DNA of 64,000 bases from Schistocerca nitens. Its lineage: Eukaryota > Arthropoda > Insecta > Orthoptera > Acrididae. Below, piece after piece: positions 36,598-48,778 of this stretch. The stretch spans positions 120,786,561-120,850,560 of the forward strand of contig NC_064621.1 of NCBI RefSeq assembly GCF_023898315.1, in the 5' to 3' direction. The position numbers and the translations under genes are program-made. How positions within the stretch are numbered: position 1 is the stretch's first letter; each line of letters opens with the position of its first letter. The notes under the pieces were generated by a model that worked only from the letters and a program-made list of their open reading frames with translations, made no database searches and was not told the origin of the DNA.

Positions 36598-37325
36598 ATA
36601 CAATTTTTTGTGTTATGTATGATTATTTCTAATACATAGTCGTCGCAAAGTAGAAGGTAGTTTTAGACTCTAAATTACCCAGTAACCACTCTAACAGTTT
36701 TCTAATCTGGTAGAACGTCTCGTGATTTACCCTACACACAGTATACATGTTTGAGTAGACATCCAGTTATTTGTCATTTAATCTTTCATTCAGATACGAC
36801 CTCTAGTCTTTCTCATAGAACAATACGTCTGGTGCCAAGATACAATTATTGCAAAGTATGTAGTTGAAAGTTCATTGAAATACGGTTAACCTTATATTTT
36901 TCAGAGACACGTAGTTTCGTTTATTCAATTTCAATACTATGCTCCTTCCTCAGGTTCTTTTAAGTTCTCTAACTTGTTTCAGCAATAAAATTGAGCACTG
37001 GATTTCAGAATCAGGTTTTCCCACGAAAATGCAATAAATAAATCGTGCGACACAGGACGTCTCTGCACTAATGGTGTCTACAACAAGATTTGTTTGGCAA
37101 TGATACAGTAAATTTGAAATACTGTTAATGAAGATAACAGCACATTTGAGAAATAGTTATGTGAGGTAAACACTTAAATTGGATTCTAAAATGATACAAC
37201 AGGCAAGGATATAATTATCTAAGGAAATAAATCATCTTAAACATCTAAAAGAAACAGTGACCTTTTGGACATTGCCAAAGATACATACTTTGCAACTTAT
37301 CTGCGTCGACCTTATCACAAACACC

Positions 37326-37955
37326 GGGTGATCAAAAAGTCAGTATAAATTTGAAAACTGAATAAATCATGGAATAATGTAGATAGAGAGGTACAAATTG
37401 ACACACATGCTTGGAATGACATGGGGTTTTATTAGAACCAAAAAAATACAAAAGTTCAAAATATGTCTGACAGATGGCGCTTCACCTGATGAGAATAATT
37501 AGCATAACAAAGTAAGACAATTCAAAGATGATGTTCTTTACAGGAAATTCTCAATATGTCCCCCATTATTCATCAACAGTAGCAGTAGTCGATGAATAAT
37601 GTTGTGAACAGCACTGTAAAGCATACCCAGGGTTATGGTGAGGCATTGGCGTCGGATGTTGTCTTTCAGCATCCCTAGAAATGTCAGTGGATCACGATAC
37701 ACTTGTGACTTCAGGTAACTGCAAAGCCAATAATCGCACAGACTGAGGTCTGTGGACCTGGGAGGGCAAGCATGACGAAAGTGGCGGCTGAGCACATGAT
37801 CATCACCAAACGACGCCAACTGTCGGACATTTTGTGATTTTTTTTCTAATAAAACCGCATGTCATTCCAAGCGTGTGTGTCAATTTTTACCTCTCTGTCT
37901 ACATTATTCTGTGGTTTATTAAGTTTTCAAATTTATACTGACTATTTGATCACCC
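37326..37955 (-). mobile_element. Second internally deleted Tc1/mariner (DD41D-like) element
   Basis: Inverted repeats of about 120 bp start gggtgatcaaaaagtcagta and end in its near-complement tactgactatttgatcaccc. Between them, a 93-codon minus frame (37538-37819) keeps only 'PPRSTDLSLCDYWLCSYLKS', the third-acid block (Asp), and the C-terminus 'NNGGHIENFL'. The latter resembles that of the 28.4-kb element. The DNA-binding region and the first two acids are gone. Confidence 0.82.
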
Positions 37956-38267
37956 TTAACTTGTAGCAGATGAGTATGGTGTAAAATATTTACTTAAAGG
38001 TACTCGCATTGTGCGTAAGTGAGCGCACCACAACAAGCAGCTATAGCTTAAGCAGTGCTCTGGCTGAGCAGGACAGAGAAAATCAGTCAGCAGAAAAGCT
38101 GTGTGTCGTCTAATCCTTCAGTATGTTACCTGCGCATAAAATGAAGGATTACTGTTTGTGTTAGCTGTAAATGCGTGTTGCTATTACGACTATTGCAATT
38201 TTCTGATCAGACATGAATTCAAGCAGCTGTCACTGGAACATCGCGTGTGTTGTTTCCTGTTGAGCAG

Positions 38268-38392
38268 GCGCTCACGCCCGGACTGGCCACGCCAAGCATG
38301 CGCGGGCAGGAAGCCGACACGCTGCGGGCAGAGCTGCAGTCAGACCCCATGCCAGGTCAGGCGCCGCCCGCAAATACACCCACAGCAGGTAG
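38268..38392 (+). CDS. Proposed exon 2: basic, His/Arg-rich C-terminus
   Basis: Joined in phase 1 to exon 1, this reads 41 residues beginning GAHARTGHAKHARAG and ending RKYTHSR, then TAG at 38390-38392. There are 10 Lys/Arg and 6 His but no Asp or Glu, the opposite of exon 1. The whole product would be 112 residues. A polyadenylation signal AATAAA follows at 38478-38483. The alternative frame through the same DNA is Cys-rich ('RQACAGRKPTRCGQSC') and open to 38598, but would need a phase-2 donor. The joining is inferred from splice signals and frame, not shown. Confidence 0.45.
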
Positions 38393-38477
38393 CCGCCGCT
38401 GCTGAGGGGGCGCCACACCGTGGAGGTGCAGTCTGCAGTTGCTCACACTCTCCTGTACCCTGTGCTCGCATGGATAA

Positions 38478-38483
38478 AATAAA
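38478..38483 (+). terminator. Polyadenylation signal AATAAA
   Basis: Canonical hexamer about 86 bp after the proposed stop codon, suiting a short 3' UTR. Confidence 0.5.
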
Positions 38484-38499
38484 GCACCACTGCACTTTG

Positions 38500-39002
38500 T
38501 TTCAAAGATATGTTTTTATTCATCAGTACTTTATAAATATAAGCTTTAGCACACACGTGAGGGCTAGAAAAAGATTGCAGAAGTTCCAGGATTTTTGAAA
38601 CTGCTTCTGTGGTCGACTGTAAATAATATGTTCAGTGATGTAACAGAAGTTCCCCATTACTCCATTTTCTATGAACGTTGCGCAGTGACGTAAATTCCAA
38701 TTTGTATTTTTTCATTAAGAAATGATGATCTGCAGTATAGAGTACTAGGACACATGCACCAAATTGATATTCAATCCGTCGTTGAGCTGACACAAGAAAA
38801 GAAGTGCTTATAATAACAGCCTATTCTATGACTTTTAATTTATTATAAAGTTTCCAAAGTTGCAGACATAATTGCAGGCAAGTCCGTGGACGTCCATTTA
38901 TAGATGGAACGAAAATTAAAATTTCATTCTCTAACAGTTGTAAGACTCTCACTCTCTTTTCTAGCTACACTGATTACATGAGAAAAAGTTGCCTGAATAA
39001 AA
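38500..39002. other. Intergenic DNA downstream of the secreted-protein gene
   Basis: No feature supported. Confidence 0.3.
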
Positions 39003-39015
39003 TTCCCTGCAAATG

Positions 39016-39206
39016 AAATGGCTCTGAGCACTATGGGACTTAACAGCTGAGGTCATCAGTCCCCTAGAACTTAGAACTACTTAAACCTAACTAACCTAAG
39101 GACATCACACACATCCATGCCCGAGGCAGGATTGGAACCTGCAGCCGTGGCGGTCGCCCGGTTCCAGACTGAAGCGCCTAGAACCGCTCGACCACATCGA
39201 CCGGCA
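39016..39206 (-). mobile_element. tRNA-derived SINE, family 1
   Basis: Minus-strand copy. The direct repeats ttccctgcaaatg (39003-39015) and ttccctgaaaatg (39209-39221) differ at one base and fit an older target duplication. Confidence 0.88.
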
Positions 39207-39309
39207 TTTTCCCTGAAAATGTGCCCATTGTCTAGAAAATTATGTCTCAAGCAGTAACCCATAACGGTACTTGACCAAGGTTTCACAATGTGTGTAAGAG
39301 GGAATTGAA

Positions 39310-41090
39310 ACCTGGTTGGTGGGTAACCAGAGGTCCCACAGGATAGGGTTAAGGTTCTGGAAAGGGGCCAAAATCAGTTACTGTCAGTTGCACAAAACAC
39401 ACAAACTTTATTTTCCTAAAAACACTTAATCACACATACCCTTAAAAGGATTCAAAACAATATGGCTGAAAGCTCAAACACAACTTATTACAATTGCTTT
39501 AAGAAATACACGCGGCTGAAGGTCTTACTTAAAAAAGAAAATTTTACGCTAATACTCGGCTGAAGGCACTGGACACAGAAGAACTGAGTCTTAAGGCCTG
39601 GATAGCAAGAATTTGCAATAGAGCAAAATTCCCCTTTTTTTCTTTTTAAAAAAATTTGTTCAAACAAGAATCTTCGAAGTCTTAACTTAAGGCGGCTATA
39701 GGCCTTATTTTAAAATTAAAACAAACTGAATTAATAGGCGGCTGAAGGCCTCGCACCGTACATGAGACAAAAATCACAATCTAAAAACAACAGAACAATG
39801 GTGCTCAGAAGTGTTCCAAGGGTCGGTCTGAGGAGGTAACTCTAACGTAAGGTTACGTGAGATAAATGTAAGTAAGAATAAGTGTAAGTAATCAGATGGC
39901 AACCTGACCCAGGGACGGCTGAAGGACCGACCAACAACCTAATCAATTCCGCTGCGCCGACCAACGGCACGACAACGGAAAATATCAGCCGAGGACGAAG
40001 ATACCAGCAGCACTACGTCTTCAAATTTGGCGTCTAAAAACAGGCAAGGCACAATAACCACTCAAAAATATCAGCAACACCAAGGCTGTCAAACTACACG
40101 CGGTACGGACAGCATCAACACGGCGAGGAAAAACACACTGCGAACACTACGCTAATGCCCTCGCCGCGAACACTTCCTCGCTGCTCTGTCCCAACCGACC
40201 GACTGCCTACTCCAGTACGCAGACAGCATTAGCATAACTGCTCAGTCGAAATTACACAAGCTAGACACAGTTCCACGAAAATACTTCCACAAGAACTCAA
40301 ACAATCGTAGAAGCAATCACTGTGGAACAGCCAGGACGAATGACAAATCGACACATACAGAGAACCCGAAACGGTCGGCGACCAAATAAACGTCGTCCGA
40401 TGAGACGACCGACCGAACGACCAACCATGGTCGTCCCCACTCAAGTCATGTGTGTCAGCAACATTCGGGCGAGTCATGGCTGTCCGGAGGTCACTGCAAC
40501 TCCATCCCGACTCAACTCCATGTCCATTCGGAACTCGGAGACACGGCGACCATGGCACACTGAATCGGACCCAACCATGCGGACGTAACACTTGCCGTTG
40601 GCCACCCGATCTCTGCACAAGGAACCAACCCACGTCCCGCAAGATGACGAACTGACGAGGCCCAGAAACTGTCAAAAGACCAAATACACATCGCCCGATG
40701 AGACGAAAGACTAACCAACGGTCGTCCCCGCTCCAGTCTCCTTCCGTCGGACAGTGCATGTGTGTCGCAAGCGTTGGGCGAGTACTGGCTGTCCGGACCT
40801 GCCGGCCGGAGTGGACAAGCGGTTAAAGGCGCTACAGTCTGGAACCGCGCGACTGCTATGTCGCAGGTTCGAATCCTGCCTCGGGCATGGATGTGTGTGA
40901 TGTCCTTAGGTTAGGTTTAAGTAGTTCTAAGTTCTAGGGGACTAATGACCTTAGAAGTTAAGTCCCATAGTGCTCAGAGCCACTTTTTGTCCGGACCTCA
41001 CTGGCGCTGCGTCCCGACTGAACCCCTGACACATGACGAGCCGGAAATACTAGCGGTCGCTTCAAAGATAATACGACAGTGCTCTTATCG
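39310..41090. repeat. Unclassified repeat-like block with recurring cggctgaagg motif
   Basis: Composition shifts to GC-rich after 39880. The motif cggctgaagg or a one-base variant occurs near 39512, 39562, 39694, 39742 and 39915. Two diverged copies of a segment containing caaata-ac-tcg-ccgatgagacga and ggtcgtcccc lie at about 40382-40515 and 40680-41020, the second split by a SINE. Minus-strand aaaataaagtttgtg near 39408 includes an AATAAA. This could be part of an LTR or other retroelement, but no diagnostic protein is present. Confidence 0.4.
40801..40988 (+). mobile_element. tRNA-derived SINE, family 1
   Basis: Plus-strand copy with head gccggccggagtggacaagcgg, a canonical B box near 40866 and the usual tail. 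Exact 10-bp duplication gtccggacct at 40791-40800 and 40989-40998. It splits the second unit of the surrounding duplicated repeat. Confidence 0.95.
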
Positions 41091-41608
41091 ATACGCGCTG
41101 CTGCTGCTACTCACGGACAGGCAAGCCAGCAACGTAGTGACGCCAGTAAATCGAATAAGAAACGAGGGGACAGTTCCGTAAAGAGAAGCTGTGAAGCAAG
41201 AAACGGTGTGAACACGAGCCGCACGTGGCTCAGGAATGCTTACATTGTGCAACTGGAAAAAATGAGGACATTAATGAATCTTTGAGTGAATTTAGGATCA
41301 CAGCATATTTTATAACTTGATTTGGTGAATGCATACTTAATCTGACTTGTGGATAGGCGAAGTGTAATGAGGATGTTAGCCACAATCTAATAGCATAGCA
41401 CATGTGTACACTAGAAAATGAAATATAAACTTTATCTCGAATATAATCTGGAAAACAGCAAGTAACCTCAGAGTCTCAGCAGCATCACTTATCTTCTGTG
41501 CTATAAAGTATGCAACGATTTCAAAGAGCTTCTATTGATTGCTTGTTTGCTTCACCTAGGCGAATATTGTTGCCGAATGCAGAATTGACAGTATTAAACA
41601 ATACAGTC
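41091..41608. other. Intergenic DNA, nothing recognised
   Basis: Short chance frames only. No gene or element could be supported. Confidence 0.3.
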
Positions 41609-41700
41609 CATGCGTGCTTTATTATTGATTGTAGAATCTGTATTTAATCTGAACACAAACATTAAATACAGATTCTACAATCAATAATAAATCACGCATG
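41609..41700. repeat. 40-bp hairpin with 12-nt loop
   Basis: The arm at 41609-41648 (starting catgcgtgctttattatt) pairs with 41661-41700 at 39 of 40 positions. The loop is ctgaacacaaac. Its size and shape suit a small-RNA precursor as well as a remnant of a MITE. Confidence 0.88.
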
Positions 41701-42611
41701 TAGTCGAATTTTAGCATATATTGCGTAAGTCACTGGCGAAGGAAAACAAATAATACGTGTTTCAGTAAATTCTACTGTTAACGCTCATTTCAAGTGTGAA
41801 GTGTGATATCAAATAAAAGATTACACGTGTCATGTGGTATACCATATGGTATACAAGGTCGCAATATATGAAAAATTGAACAAATAAAAACTGTAGACGC
41901 ATTAGTAAATCGTTAAAATATTTGAATTAGCGGAAAAGTGGCGTAGCCAGTACCTCAACTGTACGGATGAATGAGTGAGAAATTGATACTGTACCACAGA
42001 CGTGGACCATGATACATCTTTTTCAACAAGAAAGTTAAGTCTGAACACAAGTGTAGGCCGATTTAAGGATCCAAAACGATGCAGACAGAATATTACGCCA
42101 AGCTGCATAAAGCTTCCTGCAACCTCTAAATACTGCTTGTAATTTGTAGCCTGAGAACGGCCATTAGAATGTAACTTCCCTTCAGACACCCAGTGTCCAT
42201 GAGCAAGCTGCCACATCCGTCACCTAGGATACACCGTACGGAAATACTAAGGAGCAGAACACTCAAAAAGGGACTAATAATCACGCAAAACTATTCACGC
42301 AGATCTGTACACAACGTCTCCAAAGTATAGGTTTGCAGATGTGAGTTTACTCGATAGTTCAAAGACAATAACACATTAAGCTCTCGATACTCCTGGTGCA
42401 GAATCCCTTTGCAATTCACTTGAGAGTCACAACTCGCCTGCGAATGAATGATTCGAGTGTTCGCATTTTAACGAAACATTTTCATCACACTCGCTTTGGA
42501 TTAAGATCAGATTTTGAATGTCCCATTGGAGGGTGGCCAGCAGAAGACATTCCAGAAATTATAACATTACCTTCCATATACACATGAAACGAAGATAACA
42601 CTTACTTATTA
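41701..42611. other. Intergenic DNA, nothing recognised
   Basis: Short frames on both strands show no family features. Confidence 0.3.
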
Positions 42612-43699
42612 TCTACACTAACCTAAAATAGTCTGATGGAGGGAACTGACGCCATGAATCCCGCAGGGATGTCCATAAAGGCGTAAAAGTATGAGCGTGT
42701 GGAGGTCTGGACAGTACGCTGAAAGGCATCCCCGATATGCTCAATAATGTTAATGTCTGGGGATTTTGGTGCCAGGGGAAGAATTTAAACTCAGAAGAGT
42801 GTTCCTGGAGCCACTCTGTAGCAATTCTGTACATGAGAGGTGACACATTGTCCTGCTGGAATTAACCAAGTCCGTCTGGGCGCGCAATGGATGTGAATTG
42901 ATGCAAGTGATCAGACAGGATGCCTACTTGCGTGACATCTGTGAGAGTCGCATCTAAATGTATCAGGGATCCGATATCACTCCTACTGCACACACCCCAC
43001 ACCATTGCAGACCCTCCACCAGCTTGAACAGTCCCCTGCTGACATGCAGGGTCCATGGACTGATGAGGTTGTCTCCATACGCCTGCACGTCCATCCGCTC
43101 GATACAATTTGAAACGAGATTCTTCCGACCAAACAACATGTTTCCAATCATCAACAGTCCAATGTTGGTCTTGACGGGCCCAGGCGAGGACTAAGGCTTT
43201 CTTTTGTGCAGTAATAAAGGGTATACGAGTGGGCTCTCGCCTGCGAAAGCTCATATTGATGTTCCGCTGACACTTGCTGACGGCCCAACACTGAAATCAG
43301 CAGCACTTTGCGGAATGGTTGCACTTCTGGCACGCTGAACGATTCTCTCCATTCGTCGCTGGTTCCATTCTTGCAGCATCTTTTTCCGGCCGCAGCGATG
43401 TCGGAGATTTGATGTTTTACCAGATTCCTGACATTCACGGTACACTCGTGAAATGGTCGGACGGGAAAATCCCCACTTCATCACTCCCTCACAGATGCTG
43501 TGTCCCATAGGTAGTGCACCGACTAAAACACCACAGACATTTAAATCTTCATAACCTGCCATTGTAAGCGGTCTAACAATTGCACCAGACACTTGTTGCC
43601 TTATATAAGCCCTGCCGAGCGCAGCACGGAATTCTGCCTGTTTACATATCTCTGTACTTCAATAAACATGCCTACACCAGTTGCTTTGGTGCTTCAGTG
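42612..43699 (-). mobile_element. Tc1-like element, 3' end truncated
   Basis: The right terminus reads ...gcttcagtg followed by TA (43700-43701); its complement cactgaag is also the start of the element at 50015, so both are one family. The left terminus is missing, because homology stops near the end of the transposase at about 42612. Confidence 0.82.
42613..43565 (-). pseudogene. Tc1-like transposase, three frame segments
   Basis: Segment 1 (to about 43251) has 'ICEGVMKWGFSRPTISRVY', a helix-turn-helix. Segment 2 (43254-42862) has 'RQDQHWTVDDWKHVVWSEESRF', with an SDE-like first catalytic position read as S-E-E, and 'GGGSAMVWGVCS'. Segment 3 (42846-42613) has 'TLLSISGMPFSVL', a changed reading of the IEHIWD block. 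So the first acid appears as Glu and the third block is frameshifted. This is the most complete transposase of its family in the window but it is not functional. Confidence 0.85.
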
Positions 43700-43701
43700 T
43701 A

Positions 43702-46560
43702 TATTCAGTTATTCAGAAGGACACACTCTCCTCATTAATAACTTAAACACTATATATTAATACAGTGTTAATTACAATCTTTTGTCTGATACAGAACGCA
43801 TAAACACTATTTAAATAACTATCTTTTTTCTGAATAGGAATACAAATATCTACATATGAAACTAAATTTGCAGGAAGCAGAACTTTTTGTAGCTACCATC
43901 CTACTAAAACACATAACGATCTAATATATTAGCCTTTTGATAGTAGTTTGGTATAGAATAAGAAGAGGTAAGTTATATTCTTCATATGATTTACATTATT
44001 GTCTGTGTACAAACCGACAGACAGATGGATCTTAAGAGGGTGTCTCTAGAACGAACTCTGTCTCGAATTCTAGTTACTCAACCTTCTCCAATGGCTTCAT
44101 GTAACACTTAATGAAGAACACTGGACTCTAGAGATCACAGACACACTCATGGCTGTGGTTGTCGTCCTATATAATATCTCCTATATCCATAGCCATGTCG
44201 TATGATGGAGGGCATTAACTTCTGCAAGTCATCATTTATTGGCAGTCCAGTCAACGTTTTGACAGCTAGCATGTCACCCAGCTTGGAACATGTCTCCAGT
44301 ATTGCTCCTACATGAGTGCCATACAGTCAGGCTATGCTACATGACAAGTGTGTCTGTGTAGTGGATGCCCATAAGTTTGCTAGTAGAGAAATCAACTTCG
44401 TTTAGAGCATGGCTCATCCTCATTTGTGATCTCATGGTAACTTGGGGGCATCACTCACTCACATTGCAACATGAAAATATTTATAAATAGAATTAGTATG
44501 GAGTTAAACAAAGCACAATGGATAATTACATTTATCACAGGAAATCTTCAAGTATAAATGGTGGAATCGATAGATTATTACGTTCTCAGTATACACAAAA
44601 TACTTCCTGAATGTGTGCAATGATTATAAAAAAGCAGACACTCTAAGATAATAAGATTCCTATTAGAACATAGATCCATTGTAGTAGGTAGATTCACATA
44701 CAAAATACCCATTTAAACTAGGCAATGAATGTGTTAGGAAAACAAATTAAAGATGCTTGAACATAGCAAAAATTATGTCAGCGTACATACAATGCAACTA
44801 AAAATGTAAGTGCACACTTCAGCTCATGTGACACCACTTTGGCCTAATTGTTCTTAATTAAGCCTCTTGGCGAGTTGTGACCTAATCGATGACATCATCA
44901 TACTTCCTATATTTCACAAACACTGTTCAATAAAAAATAATATGGTGGCAGAAATCCAATATTCAACACAAACATTGTCAAAACACTTCACTCATAAAAA
45001 TTGAGTTGACAGTCAAATCAATGTTTTAGTGGAACATAAAACTGATGTTTGCTGCATAACATATGAAAGTAACACACAATATTAATAGGATACTCCAAAA
45101 GGAATGTGTGCCTAACAGAATTCAAATTTCCAAAATTTTTACCTACATAGTATCAAACTACTACAAAACATTCATGTGTACCTTGAATCGTTCTGAAAAA
45201 GACGACTCAGCATGAATTACAGTATCTCAACTTATGTCTGACCAATCAGAGCCACCACAATATTCTTTTGCAACAAAATCGCATGAATTACTACTAATTT
45301 CCACCAATTTCAAGAAGAAATTCAAGAAACTATCCCAATATACTTTTATCGTGCTCCAATATCACTCCAAAATCTGATACTAATGTATATCAATGATAAA
45401 TTTTAATTTCTTATTACCAAGCATAAAGTAATCAGCCAGAAGCTGACTGATTCCACATGTAACTCTGACACTCCTTTAGCATATTAAATTGTCCCCTGGT
45501 AGACAAAGATATATGTTTAACAATAATTCGTTTAATTCCACCTAACCCTATGTGAATCTAATACTTTCATACTTCTCAAAAGATCCACAATCAATGTGAG
45601 AGCAGTAAACTACAAATTTATGTCTCAGTAACCAAATTTTAGCCACCCCAAACGGCTTTATATTTTATGTCGTTTTTGTGAGATATGCTTAATCTGCAGT
45701 GTTCATCTTTGGTACACTTGTTTAAAACTGGACGAAAAATGAGCTAAGCTGCAACATTTGGGCAGTTTTCACGTTTATTTACTTACTTTACTTTATTAAA
45801 TCGGCTCCCATATGTTCGTCTGTCTTCAAGTGAAATCACGTGCGTCACACAAATTCATTATTAAAACTTAGGTATAAAGAACTTGACGTAGAATTTAAAC
45901 GTGGTTTTCATATTGATTCTAATAAGAAATCTTGCAGGCGTCGTGATACATAGTGTAGTGTATAATTGTCAACTGTACACATAATGTGTGTTTTTCAGCA
46001 ACCGAATGTGATGTACTTTGTAGTATTATATAGTCAACTGCAAACTTAAATTTGTCCACAGTATCGTCGTTCAGATCTAGCCATTCCTAAATTTCATTAC
46101 AGATCTAGAAGGAAAAAGATATATATATATTTTTTAATATTTTCGTAAATAATGGATGTTTTGCGTTATCTATTTCGTAATAAATCTGTGTTTGTGATTT
46201 ACAGTTCGTATAAATCACACCACACCGATAGAAACAGTAAAGTTTGTACCTAGTTTTTTTGTTGTAACGGGTATGTCATAGAGGCTCTAAATCGCTTTGT
46301 TTCCAAAGAGTTACTGGTATACTTGTAGTATATGAGACTCATAAATTAAAGGAGATACAGCAGCCTTAGTATAAAGTTATTTGTTTACTACTCTGTGAAA
46401 CACTAAGCTAGGCATTTGCTATTTGTTTACTGTTCCATAAAATATTGCACCAGACATAACGCTGCTTCACTGTGTTTGCTGTTCTGAGGCAAGGAATGCG
46501 TTGATTGCTATTCGTATGCAGTGGACAATGTATCTGACGACTGTCAAGTGATTGGAAGAT
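43702..46560. other. AT-rich DNA, nothing recognised
   Basis: Almost 2.9 kb without a frame of note, inverted repeat or known element. Confidence 0.35.
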
Positions 46561-47019
46561 GCTGTGACTTGTCTTGGGAGGACTACCAAGAGTTGTGCAC
46601 CAGAGACACCAGTGGTACCTTAACTACTATCCTTACCTCTGGATAATGCCTGTCCTACATGAAACTCAAGACCGATCATTAGTCGTCAACTTGACTGTAA
46701 ATAGCGTTTCAGTAGTAAGCCAATATGTGAAGTACAGGGAGACAGAGCTCGTAGATAACTCAGGATGTTGCACCAATCCAAATAGCCAACAAGTATGAGT
46801 TGCTGTTTACCACTGAAACTTAAACTACACCAACGAGACTCGCCTTCAGTTGCTGGGAAACCTGCAGTGCCCTGCGTAAAGGGACAGTAGAAGCAAACGG
46901 GTAGGATTCTATTAATCATCGGCAGTTCAAATGGACGGTGAATAATGGTATCCATTATTGAAATGGCAGGGATGGATAGGAAGGAACACCAAGCGCACAA
47001 GAGCACTCAGTAAGTATAC
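46561..47019. other. Unassigned DNA before the LINE remnant
   Basis: Two overlapping frames (46574-46798 plus, 46686-47006 minus) lack recognisable motifs. It may be the 5' part of the following LINE. Confidence 0.25.
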
Positions 47020-47150
47020 CTGCGGGCAAAATCCAGCACGCTGCTGAGGTTATTCCAGAAGTCATTGAAGGAAAAGGATACAAGCAACTGCAAGGTGTGG
47101 AAGTTGGAATAAACGAAGTGTCTTATCTAGACTCTGGATCGACTTGGACC

Positions 47151-47343
47151 AAAAATGGCTCTAAGCACTATAGGACTTAACATCTGAGATCATAAGTCCC
47201 CTACACTTAGAACTACTTAAACCTAACTTAACCTAAGGACACACACACATCCATGCCCAAGGCAGGATTCGAACCTGCGACCGTAGCAGCAGATCGGTTC
47301 CGGACTGAAGCGCATAGAACCGCTCGTCCACAGCGGCCGGCGT
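47151..47343 (-). mobile_element. tRNA-derived SINE, family 1
   Basis: Minus-strand copy. The 9-bp duplication acttggacc (47142-47150 and 47344-47352) flanks it. It interrupts the probable 5' region of a LINE. Confidence 0.92.
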
Positions 47344-47699
47344 ACTTGGACCGTTACAGCGACAAGCAGAGAATATTGAGAATACCAGCCTTGTTCACAG
47401 TGTTCCATCGACGCTCAAAGTCTGAAACATTGTCACCAGAACAGGTCGTGGCCCCAACATGTGCGTCGAATGGAAGTCTTGAACCAGAGACAGCAGACGT
47501 TCTCTGACAAGCTAGGATGAATATTGCGATGTTGATTGAGGGGATAGGTGTGCACTACACTTCAAAAGGAGCTACCCAGTTAGCTGACTGTGAGTGTGGT
47601 GGACAAAAGGATTAGCGATATCTGTAGTAAACACAGACGTATCATTGCAACATCCAAAGAAATGGCCCGCACCGGTGACAGTATTAGAATGATTGAGGT

Positions 47700-48775
47700 T
47701 ATTGCCGAAGGATTTGCAACCAAGTGACAGAGTTTGACTTGCTACTAAGAACAAGTGAAGCTAACATTATACTGTTCACAGAAAGCTGGTTACAACCTGA
47801 ACCCGACAGTTGTGAGATCTTTGGGAGAAATCAAAGCGTATACCAAAAGAATAGGGACATGGGAAATGCTGGTGGTGTATTTGTTGCAGTAGATAAGAAT
47901 CTCAAATACACTAGGGGAGAAATTAAACATGTATGTAAGATTATTTGGGCAAGACTCAGTGTAAAGGGTGGATATAAAATTATAAAAAGATACTTTTGTT
48001 GACCACCAGACTCCTAACGATTAACTTTAGAAGAAACCTCAGGTCGCTTGTACATAACTCCCCTAATCATGTTGCTATCATTGGAGGAGACTTTAATCTT
48101 TCAACAATCAATTGTTATAATTATAGAGTCATTAGTGATGGGCGTAACATGACATCCTATGAAACACTACGAAATGCTTTCTCTGGAAACTACCTATAAC
48201 AAATAGTTCGGAACGCTACTCATGATGGAAATGTATTAGATCTAATGGCAGCAAAAACACCTGTGCTCTTTGAGCACCTCTACATCGAAATTTGTAATGA
48301 CAATGAGATAGAGTGCAATGAAGACCAAAGTACGAAAGGCAACTAAAACGAATAGAACGGGCTATATATTCAGAAAACTAGGCAAAGAAGCAGTTATATC
48401 TCAACGAGGAACTTGAAACGTTTAGCTCAGGAAAGAAGTATGTAGAGGAACTGTGTCTCATGTTTAAAAGAGTAATTGACCATGGGATACATCCTCCATA
48501 GTATACTGCCACTGTAAAGAAATATCTAAAGAACAAAGGACTATCGTATGAGAGGTATTAAACAGAGCTTAGAGCCATGGACAGAGAGGTGCTGAACGAA
48601 ATGCATTTGACACTCAAGACAGCAATGCCTGAAGTCTTCAGTGACTACCATAGCAGAATATTGTCGGAAAATCTTCCACAAAATCCGAAGTAATTCTGGT
48701 CATACCTAATTGTTATTAGTGGCACTAAATTTAGTGTCCACTCACTCATGGACAAGACAGGAACTGAAACTGAGA
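47700..48775 (+). pseudogene. LINE endonuclease remnant (Jockey/CR1-like)
   Basis: Plus-strand frames read 'EANIILFTESWLQPE', with the catalytic Glu of an apurinic-type endonuclease near 47782, then 'MGNAGGVFVAVDK', 'KIIWARLSVKGGYKI' and, in the next frame, 'HVAIIGGDFNLST' with the D/N catalytic pair near 48090. Later pieces ('TVKKYLKNKGLSYERY') resemble the linker before RT. No RT catalytic box is left: the sequence ends where the 48.78-kb direct repeat begins. The motifs fit the Jockey/CR1 branch rather than RTE. Confidence 0.75.
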
Positions 48776-48778
48776 GAA

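Larger units (their letters stand above)
35118..38267 (+). other. Proposed intron, 3.15 kb, invaded by two repeats
   Basis: Bounded by GT (35118) and a pyrimidine-containing acceptor, tgttgtttcctgttgagcag (ending 38267). It contains a 500-bp foldback element (36098-36597), a deleted DD41D transposon (37326-37955) and an isolated 'cagggtgttacaaaa' terminus-like sequence near 35551. No additional exon was recognised, but small ones cannot be excluded. Confidence 0.5.

Noticed and set aside
38158..38598. Cys-rich 146-codon plus frame as the mature part of the secreted protein
   Set aside because: Exon 1 ends in phase 1 while this frame needs a phase-2 junction at the good acceptor. Kept only as an alternative in the exon entry.
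40229..40759. 176-codon minus frame rich in Trp and Arg
   Set aside because: It lies in a GC-rich unclassified repeat where several frames are open at once, and residues show no family pattern.
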